A stretch of 64,000 nucleotides of DNA, from the NCBI GenBank assembly GCA_015478775.1, contig JADMKP010000012.1, positions 218,749 to 282,748 of the forward strand. The letters are read 5' to 3'. The notes beneath the pieces are model-generated. The model did no database searches, had not been told where the DNA came from, and was given only the letters and a program-made list of their open reading frames with translations. This DNA is from Fermentimonas sp. (GTDB taxonomy: Bacteria > Bacteroidota > Bacteroidia > Bacteroidales > Dysgonomonadaceae). A program made the position numbers and the translations under genes. Shown here piece by piece: positions 45,279 through 55,465 of the stretch. Every line of letters starts with the position of its first letter. The first letter of the stretch is position 1.

Positions 45279-48200
45279 ATGGTAAGAAAATTAAAGTTTT
45301 TATCTGTAGCCCTCTTTTTGATGATGGCTACTATGATACAAGCACAGGTAACTACCTCCAGTATGAGTGGACGAGTTACTGATGTTGATGGTGGTGTTAT
45401 AGGTGCTACTGTGGTGGCCACACACACATCATCGGGTACAACTTATGGCACTGTAACAAATATGGAAGGACGCTACAACCTCAATGGTATGCGTGTGGGC
45501 GGTCCCTATACAGTTGAAGTATCCTATATTGGATATAGTGATAATATCACCGAGGGAATTACACTAAGTCTTGGTGAAAACTATTCACACAATGTTTTTT
45601 TGCAAGAAGAGACAGTTGCATTGGGTGAAGTGGTTGTTACAGCTTTAAGAACAAAATTCTCTAATGAGAAAACCGGAGCTGTAACCAATATAACAAGCAC
45701 AGATATAGCTAATCTGCCAACTGTAAGCCGTAGTATAATGGACATTACCCGTCTATCTCCTTATGGAGGTAACGGTATGAGTTTTGGCGGTACAGATGGT
45801 CGTACTGCTAACTTCACTGTTGACGGAGCTAACTTCAACAATAACTTCGGATTAAGTGATGCACTTCCCGGTGGAGGTAATCCCATCTCTATCGAAGCAA
45901 TAGAAGAAATGCAGGTTGTAATTGCCCCTTACGATGTTCGTCAAACAAACTTCATTGGTGGTGGAGTAAACGCAATTACTAAATCGGGTACAAATACTTT
46001 CAAAGCAAGCGCTTATGTATATCATAGAAATGAGAACTTACGTGGCGATGCTGTTAAAGGTTTACAAATAGATGGTGCGCGCGAAAAAGATCGTAATACA
46101 ACATACGGTTTTACTTTAGGCGGCCCAATTATCAAAAATAAACTGTTCTTCTTTGTAAACGCCGAAATGGCTAAGACACCCACAGTGGTAAATCGATGGA
46201 GACCATCAACAAATGGAGTTGCTGTTCCAGATAGCTATATTTCACGTACAACAGAAAGTGATCTTAAGAGTGTATCAGATTTTGTAAGAAGTGAGTATGG
46301 CTATGACACAGGATCATACACAAATTTCCCTGCCGATGATAGCAATAACAAACTTCTAGCTCGTTTAGATTGGAACATCACTAACAAGCATCGTTTAGCA
46401 TTACGTTATAACTATACCAAAAACCTTTCTTGGAGATCTCCTAACGCCACTTCTATGGATGGGGGTACACGTATGTCGGAGGCCAGAATGTCGCAAGCTT
46501 CAATGTCATTTGCAAACTCATTGTACTCGCAAGACAATCTTGTTCATTCATTCTCATTTGACTTGAATAGCCGTTTGTCAGACAACCTTTCAAATCAGTT
46601 TTTGGCAACCTTCTCAAAGCTAGACGATATTCGTGGATCTACTTCATCAGAATTCCCATTTATAGATATTCTAAAAGATAACCAATCTTATATGTCATTG
46701 GGATATGAACTATTCACTTGGAATAACGGAGTTCACAACAATGTATTGAACATTAAAGATGAGTTGACTTACTACATGGGTAATCACAAAATTGTTGGTG
46801 GTATAGCATACGAATATAAGATGGCAGACAATGCTTATATGCGTAACGGAACAGGATATTATCGTTATACTAGTCTAGATGACTTCCTTACAGGTGCAAC
46901 TCCCGAGGTTGTAGCCTTAACCTATGGCTACGATGGCGAAAGCAATCCTGCCGCCCGTGTAAGAAGTAATAAAATTGGTGTTTATGCACAAGACGATTGG
47001 AGTGTAAGCGAACAGTTTAAACTATCTTACGGTGTACGCATAGATGGACTTTTCTTCAATAATGACGACTTAATGACAAACAAGGCTATAGCCGCCTTAG
47101 ATTATTCGGGTCGTAATATAGATACAGGCAAATGGCCTGATGCAAGTATAGTATTCTCTCCTCGTGTAGGTTTTGTTTATGATTTAATGGGCGACAATAG
47201 CCTTAAACTACGTGGAGGTACCGGTCTTTTCTCTGGCAACTTGCCACTAGTATTCTTCACCAACATGCCAACCAACAGTGGAATGGTGCAATATCAGGCA
47301 ACAATTAATGCTGCCGAAGCTGCTAAAAGAGGTTTCACTATGGATACATTTGCCGGTGGGTTGGTAAAGGATGCCAACGGCAATGCTTCAATGTCTGCAT
47401 TATATGACAAATTAACAGGACTTGGATATCCTAAAACCATTTCTCCTGAAGACGGTACCGAACCTGCAGCTATTGCGGCTGTAGACCCTAACTTCAAGAT
47501 GCCGCAAGTATGGAAAACGTCGCTTGCTATCGACTATGCTTTCGAAACATCTTTCCCTGCCTCTGTAACGGTTGAGGGCATCTTCAATAAAACCATCAAT
47601 GCCGTTTCAATGACAGACTGGAGCATACCTAATGTAGGTGGTTTTGCTCGTTTCAATGGAGCCGACAATCGTCCGGTTTACCCCGACGGATATCGTACTG
47701 GCACAAAAGCATTTGTACTAGAGAACACTAGTCGCGGCTACGGCTGGTCAAGCAATATCACCCTTAATGCTCAACCAACACCATGGTTAGGCCTGATGGC
47801 TGCCTATACTCACACAGTTGCAAAAGATGTAACAGGTATGCCCGGATCTAATGCTGAGTCTGCATTTACGTACGTTCCAACTGTAGAGGGTCCAAATCAT
47901 ATTAAATTGCACAATTCTCAATATACAACTCCAGATCGTTTAGTTGCCTCTTTAACTGCCAGCGATAAGAGCGGTAATCACTACAGCTTTATCTATGAAG
48001 GATGGCGCGGAGGTGCAAATTATTCGTATATGACAGCTAATGATATTAATGGCGATGGTTATAACTACGATGCAATTTATGTTCCAACAGATGCTGAAGT
48101 AGCAAGCAATGAGTTCCGTTTTGTTACACCAGACGATCAAACTCGTTTCATGGATTATGTTCATGCCAACAGTTATTTAAAAGATCGCCAAGGCCAATAT

Positions 48201-48545
48201 GCCGAAGCCTATAGTGTTTACTCACCTTGGGTTAATCGTATAGACTTTAGTTACAAGCACGATTTTACTGTTAATACAGCTAACTCTAAAAATGTATTAC
48301 AGCTAAGCTTAGATATCAAAAACGTAATGAACCTATTTAACAATAGCTGGGGTGTGGCCAAATATCTTAATCCCGAAATTGGCACCGAAGCTCGTATCAT
48401 CAAATACGAAGGTGTTGATGCACAAGGTGTAGCTACATACTCTACACCAGCTTCAATCAATGGTGATACTCAAACATTTACACCAAGCTATTCATTGGGT
48501 CAAACATGGTATGCATCAATTGGTATTAAGTATATTTTCAACTAA
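45279..48545 (+). CDS. Oar-like TonB-dependent outer-membrane receptor with carboxypeptidase-regulatory domain
   Basis: A 1088-residue receptor. A signal peptide (KFLSVALFLMMATMIQAQ) is followed by a carboxypeptidase-regulatory-like domain (MSGRVTDVDGGVIGATVVAT), then EVVVTALRTKFSNEKTGAVT, a plug with FTVDGANFNNNFGLSDALPG and a large barrel ending KYIFN. The plug lacks the SusC signature LVVVGYG, and the pattern VIAPYDVRQTNFIGGGVNAIT is that of Oar-like proteins. It is partnered not with a SusD but with the BACON/OB lipoprotein 17 bp downstream. Oar proteins in myxobacteria export or secrete factors; here the cargo or ligand is unknown. Confidence 0.92.
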   Translation: MVRKLKFLSVALFLMMATMIQAQVTTSSMSGRVTDVDGGVIGATVVATHTSSGTTYGTVTNMEGRYNLNGMRVGGPYTVEVSYIGYSDNITEGITLSLGENYSHNVFLQEETVALGEVVVTALRTKFSNEKTGAVTNITSTDIANLPTVSRSIMDITRLSPYGGNGMSFGGTDGRTANFTVDGANFNNNFGLSDALPGGGNPISIEAIEEMQVVIAPYDVRQTNFIGGGVNAITKSGTNTFKASAYVYHRNENLRGDAVKGLQIDGAREKDRNTTYGFTLGGPIIKNKLFFFVNAEMAKTPTVVNRWRPSTNGVAVPDSYISRTTESDLKSVSDFVRSEYGYDTGSYTNFPADDSNNKLLARLDWNITNKHRLALRYNYTKNLSWRSPNATSMDGGTRMSEARMSQASMSFANSLYSQDNLVHSFSFDLNSRLSDNLSNQFLATFSKLDDIRGSTSSEFPFIDILKDNQSYMSLGYELFTWNNGVHNNVLNIKDELTYYMGNHKIVGGIAYEYKMADNAYMRNGTGYYRYTSLDDFLTGATPEVVALTYGYDGESNPAARVRSNKIGVYAQDDWSVSEQFKLSYGVRIDGLFFNNDDLMTNKAIAALDYSGRNIDTGKWPDASIVFSPRVGFVYDLMGDNSLKLRGGTGLFSGNLPLVFFTNMPTNSGMVQYQATINAAEAAKRGFTMDTFAGGLVKDANGNASMSALYDKLTGLGYPKTISPEDGTEPAAIAAVDPNFKMPQVWKTSLAIDYAFETSFPASVTVEGIFNKTINAVSMTDWSIPNVGGFARFNGADNRPVYPDGYRTGTKAFVLENTSRGYGWSSNITLNAQPTPWLGLMAAYTHTVAKDVTGMPGSNAESAFTYVPTVEGPNHIKLHNSQYTTPDRLVASLTASDKSGNHYSFIYEGWRGGANYSYMTANDINGDGYNYDAIYVPTDAEVASNEFRFVTPDDQTRFMDYVHANSYLKDRQGQYAEAYSVYSPWVNRIDFSYKHDFTVNTANSKNVLQLSLDIKNVMNLFNNSWGVAKYLNPEIGTEARIIKYEGVDAQGVATYSTPASINGDTQTFTPSYSLGQTWYASIGIKYIFN

Positions 48546-48562
48546 TTAAAAGTAAAGACAAA

Positions 48563-50077
48563 ATGAAATTAAAATATATACTCCCATTAATCATTGCAGC
48601 ACTTCTTTTTATGGTGAGCTGCGAAGATGAGAATACTATGACAATCCTTGATGAAATTCAGGTGTCATCGTCATACGTTTCACTGCCCGTTGATGGCGGT
48701 TCTGCATCTATTAATGTAACAGCCACAGATAGCTGGACAGTGGAGAAAATAGTTACAGCAAAAGATAGTGTCAAATGGTTAACTATCTCAACGAATGGTG
48801 GAGGAGTAGGTGAAAGTCAACTTACATTTTCTGCCCCTTCTGCCATAGATGGTCGCACTGCTCAGGTTTTAATTAATAGTGGTGGCAAAACTCAGAGAAT
48901 TAATATTATTCAGGGTTTAGCAGTAATCTCACAAGCTAAAGTTTCAGAAATACATGCTGGTCCCGACGGTAAAACATTCCTTACAACAGGAGTTGTTGAG
49001 ACAATTTCAAATACCGAATATGGTAACTGGGATTTAACAGACGAAACCGGCACTATATATGTATATGGTACTCTCGACGCTAAAGGTGCTACTAAAAACT
49101 TCTTAAGTCTTGGGTTAGAGGTTGGAGATGAAGTAACAATACAAGGTCCAAAATCTACGTACAACGGAACTGCTCAGCTGGTTAATGTTTCAGTAATTAA
49201 AATCAACAAATCGCTTATTAAAGTTGACTCAGTAGAAAACGAAATGCTTCCTATCGAAGGAGGTGAATTCATAGCATATCTTTCTAGTAAAGGGCAAGGC
49301 GTATCGGTAGAGATACCTGAAGATGCCAAGTCGTGGTTGTCAATCTCATCTATCCAATCGACCGGAACAAATGCTGTAGTTAAATTCAAAGTCGATGCCA
49401 ATGCAGGTGGAGACCGTGGTACTACTATAGTATTTAGCACCACAGATGGAAAAAAAGAGTACACAACCGAAACAACCCTTAATCAAAAAGGTGCAATCGT
49501 AAAAGCAACAATAGCCCAATTCCTTGCCGCAGAAGTTGGCGATACCCAATATCGATTAACAGGTGTTATAACCGATATTTCCAATACAACATATGGTAAC
49601 TTAGACATCAGAGACTTCTCTGGCGAAACATATGTATATGGTATAAAGGATTTCAAAGATAAAAACCTAAAAGTTGGTGATATCATTACAATTGTAGGAA
49701 AGCGTGCAGCATATAAAGAAGATCCTCAAGTTGCAGGTGCAGTATTAGAAAGCGTTATACCTGTAACTCCTGCCACAATTGCCGAAGTTCTGGTTAAGCC
49801 CGACTCTAGCACCGATTTCTTTATGGTTTCTGGTGAAATTACAGAAATTGATAATCCAACATACGGAAATGTTTATTTGAAAGATGGAAATGACGAATTA
49901 TATGTATATGGCGTATATCCAGGTCATGGTGCAACAGGCGATTTTAGGAAAAACCTGTTAGCTGATAAGGATATCAAAGTTGGAGATCAATTAACAGTAA
50001 TTGGTACAAAGAGCTCATATAATGGAGTTGCTCAACTAACCAATGGTATTTATTTCAGTCACGAAAGTGCAGAATAA
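48563..50077 (+). CDS. Surface lipoprotein with alternating BACON and OB-fold-like repeats
   Basis: A 504-residue lipoprotein (LFMVSC20-EDEN). By internal alignment it reads BACON (about 35-118), OB-like (125-213), BACON (220-309), OB-like (315-400), OB-like (405-498). The three OB-like units share a motif of the form ISNTxYGNxxLxD...YVYG, a central LKVGDxxTIxG strand and a terminal SxYNGxAQL. BACON domains are immunoglobulin-like modules of Bacteroidota surface proteins. OB-like units of this YhcR/DUF5689 type occur in extracellular nucleases and adhesins. No nuclease domain is present here. It is co-transcribed with the Oar-like receptor. Confidence 0.85.
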   Translation: MKLKYILPLIIAALLFMVSCEDENTMTILDEIQVSSSYVSLPVDGGSASINVTATDSWTVEKIVTAKDSVKWLTISTNGGGVGESQLTFSAPSAIDGRTAQVLINSGGKTQRINIIQGLAVISQAKVSEIHAGPDGKTFLTTGVVETISNTEYGNWDLTDETGTIYVYGTLDAKGATKNFLSLGLEVGDEVTIQGPKSTYNGTAQLVNVSVIKINKSLIKVDSVENEMLPIEGGEFIAYLSSKGQGVSVEIPEDAKSWLSISSIQSTGTNAVVKFKVDANAGGDRGTTIVFSTTDGKKEYTTETTLNQKGAIVKATIAQFLAAEVGDTQYRLTGVITDISNTTYGNLDIRDFSGETYVYGIKDFKDKNLKVGDIITIVGKRAAYKEDPQVAGAVLESVIPVTPATIAEVLVKPDSSTDFFMVSGEITEIDNPTYGNVYLKDGNDELYVYGVYPGHGATGDFRKNLLADKDIKVGDQLTVIGTKSSYNGVAQLTNGIYFSHESAE

Positions 50078-50121
50078 GTAAAAAAGAACCGTTACGGTTT
50101 TAGAAAACATAAATTATTTAA

Positions 50122-50162
50122 AAATCCGATAGGAGGGTCAAACTTCTTATCGGATTTTTTTT
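50122..50162 (+). terminator. Terminator after the BACON/OB lipoprotein gene
   Basis: AAATCCGATA (50122-50131) and TATCGGATTT (50148-50157) pair over 10 bp, followed by a run of T. Confidence 0.9.
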
Positions 50163-50224
50163 GTGCATCTACTTTAAAAAATTGGTTGATCTCCCAAGGG
50201 ATCTAATCCCAATTTGAACTATGC

Positions 50225-50310
50225 TTGACTTATGGTTTACATAGGTTTTCCTTATTGTAACATAAGGCAACCATAAGTCAATCATAAGGCAATTATATAG
50301 CAACCATAAG
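50225..50310. repeat. Inverted and direct repeats of a CCATAAG/TCATAAG motif
   Basis: TTGACTTATGGTT (50225-50237) is the exact reverse complement of AACCATAAGTCAA (50269-50281), with an inner CCTTAT/ATAAGG hairpin (50250-50267). Direct copies of ATAAG followed by GCAA, TCAA, GCAA and GGTAA continue to about 50310. Confidence 0.7.
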
Positions 50311-50499
50311 GGTAATCAGGACGAGACAAAGCTAATCTTCGAATCATTAAAAATGAGTGCTTGTTTTTTTTCATAGCAGTGAGAAATATGTTAAAATATT
50401 ATCTAAATTCAAACCTAACTGTTAACTTTGATGATTGAAACAGTGAAAACTACAAACCACAAATTCCGTTACTGATAAAGCATTGAGAAATAAGAATAT

Positions 50500-50519
50500 G
50501 GAAAACTCTACCGTTTTCC
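50500..50519 (+). promoter_or_regulatory. Hairpin in the leader of the third susC
   Basis: GGAAAAC (50500-50506) and GTTTTCC (50513-50519) form a 7-bp stem with a 6-nt loop inside a 12-codon reading frame 75 bp before susC. No T-run follows. Confidence 0.4.
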
Positions 50520-50574
50520 GTACGACATTTATATGAGATTTTATTTATGAACATTAATTAAAAATGAGAGAAGA

Positions 50575-53514
50575 ATGAAAAAAACACTTTCAATTTCCAA
50601 ATGGAAAGGATTTTTATTTGCCTTACTGTGGACAATATCCTTTGGAATATTTGCCCAAAATATTACGGTAAATGGATCTGTAACTGATGCTACTGGAATG
50701 TCAGTTATAGGGGCCACCATTATGGTGGAGCAAAATTCCAGTATTGGAACTGTAACCGATATCGACGGTGATTACACGTTAAACAATGTGCCTTCAGATG
50801 CATCATTGCAATTTAGCTATGTAGGAATGAAAACCCAGATCGTAGAAGTAAACGGTCGCAATAACATTAATGTAATTATGGCTTCGGATACCGAATTGCT
50901 TGATGAATTAGTTGTTGTGGGATACGGAACAATGCAAAAGAAGCAAGTTACAAGTTCAATTACTTCCCTATCAGCAAGCGACCTTCCTAAAGGTGTTGGT
51001 GGTTCTTCCATTGCTAATGCATTGCAAGGTAAAGTTGCAGGTTTAGTAATGTCAGGAACAGCAAGTCCTAACTCAGGAAACACTTTCCAGTTGCGTGGTA
51101 TGGCATCTATCAACACTTCCCGCGCACCATTAATAGTAATTGATGGTATGCCCGGTGGTGATATTCGTACTATTTCTTCTGAAGAGATACAATCTATAGA
51201 TGTGTTAAAAGATGCTTCTGCTGGTGCAATTTATGGTACAAGAGCAACAGGTGGTGTAATTTTAATTACAACCAAGAAAGCTTCATCTGGTAAATTACAA
51301 ATGAATTACACCAGTGAATTACTCCTCAAAAAAGCTTTCGGTAAACCCGATCTTCTAAATGCTCAAGACTATATTGATACCTACAAAGGTGCGAAAAATG
51401 ATGAAGGGCAAGAAACTGATTGGTGGAATGAAGCCTTGAGAGACAATCCTACATCTCAGCGACATATAGTGACACTGCAAGGAGGGCAGGAGACTGCCCG
51501 TATTTTTGCATCATTAATGTATGATGAAAACAAAGGAGTTCTAAGAGGAGATGACCGTCAGGATTATGCAGGTCGTATAAATACAGATTTTAAAGTGCTT
51601 AATGGATGGTTAGATATTTCATCTCATTTAAGTTATAGACAAGCAAAACGCAATCAGAGCAGTCCCTCCATTGAAGGAGTAATGCGAGCTAATCCCACTC
51701 AGGCAGTGCGTGATCCCAATAGTCAAACAGGATGGAATATTTGGACAATAGGTGATAATACCGAAATGAACGAGATTGGTGAAGCAGCACTTATCACTAA
51801 TGAAGGTACGGATAAATGGTTTCGTCCTGATGTATCTCTTAAATTAAATATTTTGCCCGTAACAGGTTTGTCTTATCAGCAAACATTTGCTTATGAGAAT
51901 AGACAATGGGAAAGACATTATTATCGTTCGATGTTCTCTCGTACAGAGTTGAGAGAAGGGCGGAAAGGATGGGCAGAAATGAATTTCAGCAAAACCGAAC
52001 TGTTTAATACCGACGGTTACTTATCTTATCTCAACGAATTTGGTTTACATACAATAAATGCAGTTGCAGGTTATAGTTTTTTTGAAAGAAATGGTGATGG
52101 TTTTTCAGCAAACAATGGTAATTTCACCAATGATCGCATCATGTTTTGGAATTTGGGAGAAGGAACCAGATTAACAGAGGGTCTTGCCGGCATGAGTTCA
52201 TCAAAAAATATTACAGAGCGATTGATGGCATATTTTATGCGCGCAAACTATTCATATAATGATACATATATGGCCACAGCTTCTGTAAGACGTGAGGGTT
52301 CAAGTAAATTTGCAGTAAATAACAGATGGGGAAATTTCTGGTCTCTTTCTGGAGGTTGGCGACTTTCTAACGAAGGTTTCTTAGAAGATGTAAATTGGTT
52401 AAATGATTTAAAACTGCGAGTTGCATATGGTGTAACCGGAAATGAAGGTTTCTCAGCCAATTATGCAGCAAGAATGTATGGTTCTGATACCAGATGGTTG
52501 CTACCTATAGGAACTTGGGCAATGAGTTATGGAGCCACTACTAATCTTAACGAAGATTTAGGTTGGGAAGAAAAAAAGGAATGGAATTTAGGTTTAGACT
52601 TTTCTGTTTTGGATAACAGGTTATATGGAAAGTTTGATTTATACAAACGTAACATAGATGGATTAATCTATAGCGTAGAAGTTCCACAGCCACCAAATAC
52701 AGAATCAAGTATGTATAAAAACATAGGTACCATGAATAATCGTGGTTGGGAAGTTGAATTGGGAGCAGATATTGTAAGAGGTAGAAATTGGAATTACAAC
52801 ACTTCATTAAACCTAACTCACAACAGAACTTTTATTGGTTCATTATGGGGTGATCAAACATATATCAATGGAGAAGGTATCAATAACTGGGTGCAATATG
52901 CTCACAGGTTAGAAGAAAACGTTGAGATAGGTAGCTATTTTATGTATCGATACGCAGGAGTTAGTGAAGGACGCCTCCAGATTTATGACAAAGATGATAA
53001 TATAATCTTTTCAGATGATGGAACTGTTGACGATCGTGTATATCAGAAGAATTTCACTCCTACTATAATGGCAGGCTGGTCTCATAATATAGCTTATAAA
53101 AATTGGGATTTCAATATGACTTTGACCAGTTGGATTGATTATGATATTTATAATGCAATTGAACTTGAATATGGTTTGAGAAATGTGGCACAAGGCAATA
53201 TGCTATATGATGCAATTAATAAGAACGGACACATTACAGGACGCCCCTCACCAAGCGATTATTTCCTATATGATGGAACATTCTTAAAAATTCAAAACCT
53301 ATCACTTGGATATACTTTGCCAATGAGAAAATATACTGAAATGATTAATACAATCAGATTCTATTTTACTGGAGATAACGTATATACTTTCACAAAATAT
53401 CCAGGATTAAATCCTGAAGTTGATATTACCGGATGGGATGCGGGAATTGAAAAGAAAGGCAATATATACCCACAAACCAGAACCTTTACATTTGGACTTC
53501 AATTAAATTTCTAA
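50575..53514 (+). CDS. SusC/RagA-family TonB-linked outer-membrane transporter
   Basis: A 979-residue importer. Signal (GFLFALLWTISFGIFAQ), carboxypeptidase-regulatory-like domain (VNGSVTDATGMSVIGATIM), SusC signature LLDELVVVGYGTMQKKQVTS, plug (FQLRGMASINTSRAPLIVIDG, SIDVLKDASAGAIYGTRATGG) and barrel ending GLQLNF. It is followed after 11 bp by its SusD, and farther downstream by a CBM9-like protein and a sugar-kinase-like protein, which suggests a carbohydrate ligand. Confidence 0.96.
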   Translation: MKKTLSISKWKGFLFALLWTISFGIFAQNITVNGSVTDATGMSVIGATIMVEQNSSIGTVTDIDGDYTLNNVPSDASLQFSYVGMKTQIVEVNGRNNINVIMASDTELLDELVVVGYGTMQKKQVTSSITSLSASDLPKGVGGSSIANALQGKVAGLVMSGTASPNSGNTFQLRGMASINTSRAPLIVIDGMPGGDIRTISSEEIQSIDVLKDASAGAIYGTRATGGVILITTKKASSGKLQMNYTSELLLKKAFGKPDLLNAQDYIDTYKGAKNDEGQETDWWNEALRDNPTSQRHIVTLQGGQETARIFASLMYDENKGVLRGDDRQDYAGRINTDFKVLNGWLDISSHLSYRQAKRNQSSPSIEGVMRANPTQAVRDPNSQTGWNIWTIGDNTEMNEIGEAALITNEGTDKWFRPDVSLKLNILPVTGLSYQQTFAYENRQWERHYYRSMFSRTELREGRKGWAEMNFSKTELFNTDGYLSYLNEFGLHTINAVAGYSFFERNGDGFSANNGNFTNDRIMFWNLGEGTRLTEGLAGMSSSKNITERLMAYFMRANYSYNDTYMATASVRREGSSKFAVNNRWGNFWSLSGGWRLSNEGFLEDVNWLNDLKLRVAYGVTGNEGFSANYAARMYGSDTRWLLPIGTWAMSYGATTNLNEDLGWEEKKEWNLGLDFSVLDNRLYGKFDLYKRNIDGLIYSVEVPQPPNTESSMYKNIGTMNNRGWEVELGADIVRGRNWNYNTSLNLTHNRTFIGSLWGDQTYINGEGINNWVQYAHRLEENVEIGSYFMYRYAGVSEGRLQIYDKDDNIIFSDDGTVDDRVYQKNFTPTIMAGWSHNIAYKNWDFNMTLTSWIDYDIYNAIELEYGLRNVAQGNMLYDAINKNGHITGRPSPSDYFLYDGTFLKIQNLSLGYTLPMRKYTEMINTIRFYFTGDNVYTFTKYPGLNPEVDITGWDAGIEKKGNIYPQTRTFTFGLQLNF

Positions 53515-53525
53515 AAGGCACAATT

Positions 53526-55280
53526 ATGAAAAAGTACAAATTATTAATTATAATAGCAGTTATTGGGATTACTTCCATTTTCAAATCTTGCGAAGTAGGC
53601 CCTACATATTATTCACAATCCACTCCTGAATTATTTTTTGACACACAAGATAAAGTATATCAGCGAATGGGCCGTGCTTTTACTCACTGGGCATGGGCAC
53701 AAGCTGATGGACAGGCACATTCGAATTTTATAATGCTGCAAGAGTTCACCACGGATGAAATGCTGGTACCTTCGCGTTATAACGACTGGTATGACGGTGG
53801 AAACTATTTAAGAATGTATCATCACGATTTTACACCTACAACTCCTGGTGTTTACGATGCGTGGAGAGCATTTTCAATGGGTATAGCCCAGGCTTGGAGC
53901 GCAAAAGATGATATAGATCAATATGTAGATTTTGAAGCTCTGGGCTTTCCTGATGGTGGCCGCGAAGCTGTATTGATGCAACTTCAGACATTATCGGCAT
54001 ATTTTTATTGGTTTGGCCTCGACATGTTTGGTGGTGTACCATTATATACCTCCACTCAAGGAGATATTCAACCCCGTGCAACTGATGTAGAAACATTCGA
54101 ATTTATTGACAGTTTGCTTACAGAAGCTATCCCCAAACTACCTAAAAAGACAGTTATGGGTTCTCAGGAAACTGGTTCTATCAATCAAGCAACAGCAGCT
54201 TTATTAAAAGCCCGTTTATATTTTAATGCAGAGTCATATATAAAGAAAAATATGTATGCAGAAGCAGCAGATATTTGTCAAGATATCATTGACGGCAAAT
54301 ATGGCACTTATGCACTTGAAGATGACTGGACAAATATTTTTGGTTTCGATAATGATCGTTCCACTGAAATTATCTGGTCTGTGCCAAGTCAGAATGCAAT
54401 AAGTGAAAGAAGCGTTGGTCCAAACTCATCACACTATGGGATGCGCGAATATTGGGATAATGGAGAAATAGGCAATAGAAATAATGGATACTCCCTTGTT
54501 CCTTCATTAGATGTAAATGGTAAATCTTATTTATACGGAGCCGAGGATCCAAGTACTAAAGGCACATATCGTTTGGGTAGTCCGTTTGCAAAATTTCATG
54601 AAACTGATATACGCAAACAGCTAAGAGCATATGAAGGTGAAGGCAATTGGCGTGGTATGTTCTATTTTGGTGCACTAATCAATCCTGTTACCGGTTATGC
54701 TACTCATGGGGGTAATCGTCAGATAAAACCTACAGAAGTAGTAGTATTGGTTGACCAAATTGCCCGTATTATTCCACAGGCAGGAGCTGAGGCAGATCAT
54801 GGTAAAGAAGGTGCACGTTGGGGAGAAGAAAATTCAGGTATACGTCTTGCTAAGTTTTCACCTATTCCTTGGCAGTCAGAAAAAACTTTAAAAGGAAACC
54901 CCGACATTCCTGTTATGAGACTAGCAGAAGCGTATTATATGTTAGCAGAATGCAAATTGCGTGCAGGTGATAAAGCGGAAGCAGCGAACTTGATAAACGA
55001 AGTACGTGGTCGTTACTTCACCGTAGGAGACCCGAATCCTGTTACAGCAGCCAATTTAGATGAATGGCGTATGTTAGATGAATGGATGATTGAATTCATT
55101 GGAGAAGGTCGTCGTCGTACAGATCTTATACGTTGGGATAAATATACCACAGAAGCCTGGTGGGATAAACCAGCTGACGGTCCGGGCAAAGCACATTATA
55201 ATCGCTTCCCTATACCTGAACAAGCAATGGGTAACAACAATTTAATTGAACAGAATCCAGGTTATCAAGCAACTCAATAA
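53526..55280 (+). CDS. SusD/RagB-family surface lipoprotein
   Basis: A 584-residue lipoprotein with lipobox IFKSC (Cys22) and VGPTYYSQSTPELFFDT next. SusD helices are seen in LMQLQTLSAYFYWFGLDMFGG, and the C-terminal RagB region in VMRLAEAYYMLAECKLRAGDK, NLINEVRGRYFTVGD and DEWMIEFIGEGRRRTDLIRW. It ends with LIEQNPGYQATQ, as usual. Partner of the preceding SusC. Confidence 0.94.
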   Translation: MKKYKLLIIIAVIGITSIFKSCEVGPTYYSQSTPELFFDTQDKVYQRMGRAFTHWAWAQADGQAHSNFIMLQEFTTDEMLVPSRYNDWYDGGNYLRMYHHDFTPTTPGVYDAWRAFSMGIAQAWSAKDDIDQYVDFEALGFPDGGREAVLMQLQTLSAYFYWFGLDMFGGVPLYTSTQGDIQPRATDVETFEFIDSLLTEAIPKLPKKTVMGSQETGSINQATAALLKARLYFNAESYIKKNMYAEAADICQDIIDGKYGTYALEDDWTNIFGFDNDRSTEIIWSVPSQNAISERSVGPNSSHYGMREYWDNGEIGNRNNGYSLVPSLDVNGKSYLYGAEDPSTKGTYRLGSPFAKFHETDIRKQLRAYEGEGNWRGMFYFGALINPVTGYATHGGNRQIKPTEVVVLVDQIARIIPQAGAEADHGKEGARWGEENSGIRLAKFSPIPWQSEKTLKGNPDIPVMRLAEAYYMLAECKLRAGDKAEAANLINEVRGRYFTVGDPNPVTAANLDEWRMLDEWMIEFIGEGRRRTDLIRWDKYTTEAWWDKPADGPGKAHYNRFPIPEQAMGNNNLIEQNPGYQATQ

Positions 55281-55350
55281 GATAACTATTCTCTATAAGA
55301 GTACAGATGAGTTTTGTCATTTGATATTTATTAAAAGATTAAATTCCCTG

Positions 55351-55381
55351 AACCGCTTCCTAAATGGGAGCGGTTTTTTTT
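55351..55381 (+). terminator. Terminator of the third susCD operon
   Basis: AACCGCTTCC (55351-55360) pairs with GGGAGCGGTT (one G:T) around a 5-nt loop, followed by a run of T. Confidence 0.9.
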
Positions 55382-55465
55382 AATTTCTAATAATCTTTAC
55401 ACTGGTGGGTTAAAAAATTTGCCTATTTTAGTTAATTAGAATATCTTTGATAAAAATTTTAATAA

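Larger units (their letters stand above)
50163..50574 (+). other. Intergenic region before the third susC
   Basis: No gene is seen. The stretch contains the ATAAG-motif repeat cluster (50225-50310), a -7-like TAACTTTG box (50423-50430) without a -33 element, and a 12-codon reading frame (50498-50536) that includes a hairpin (50500-50519). Confidence 0.5.

Noticed and set aside
50225..50310. CRISPR-like array
   Set aside because: The repeated unit is only about 7-11 bp, spacing is irregular, and no cas genes are in the window.
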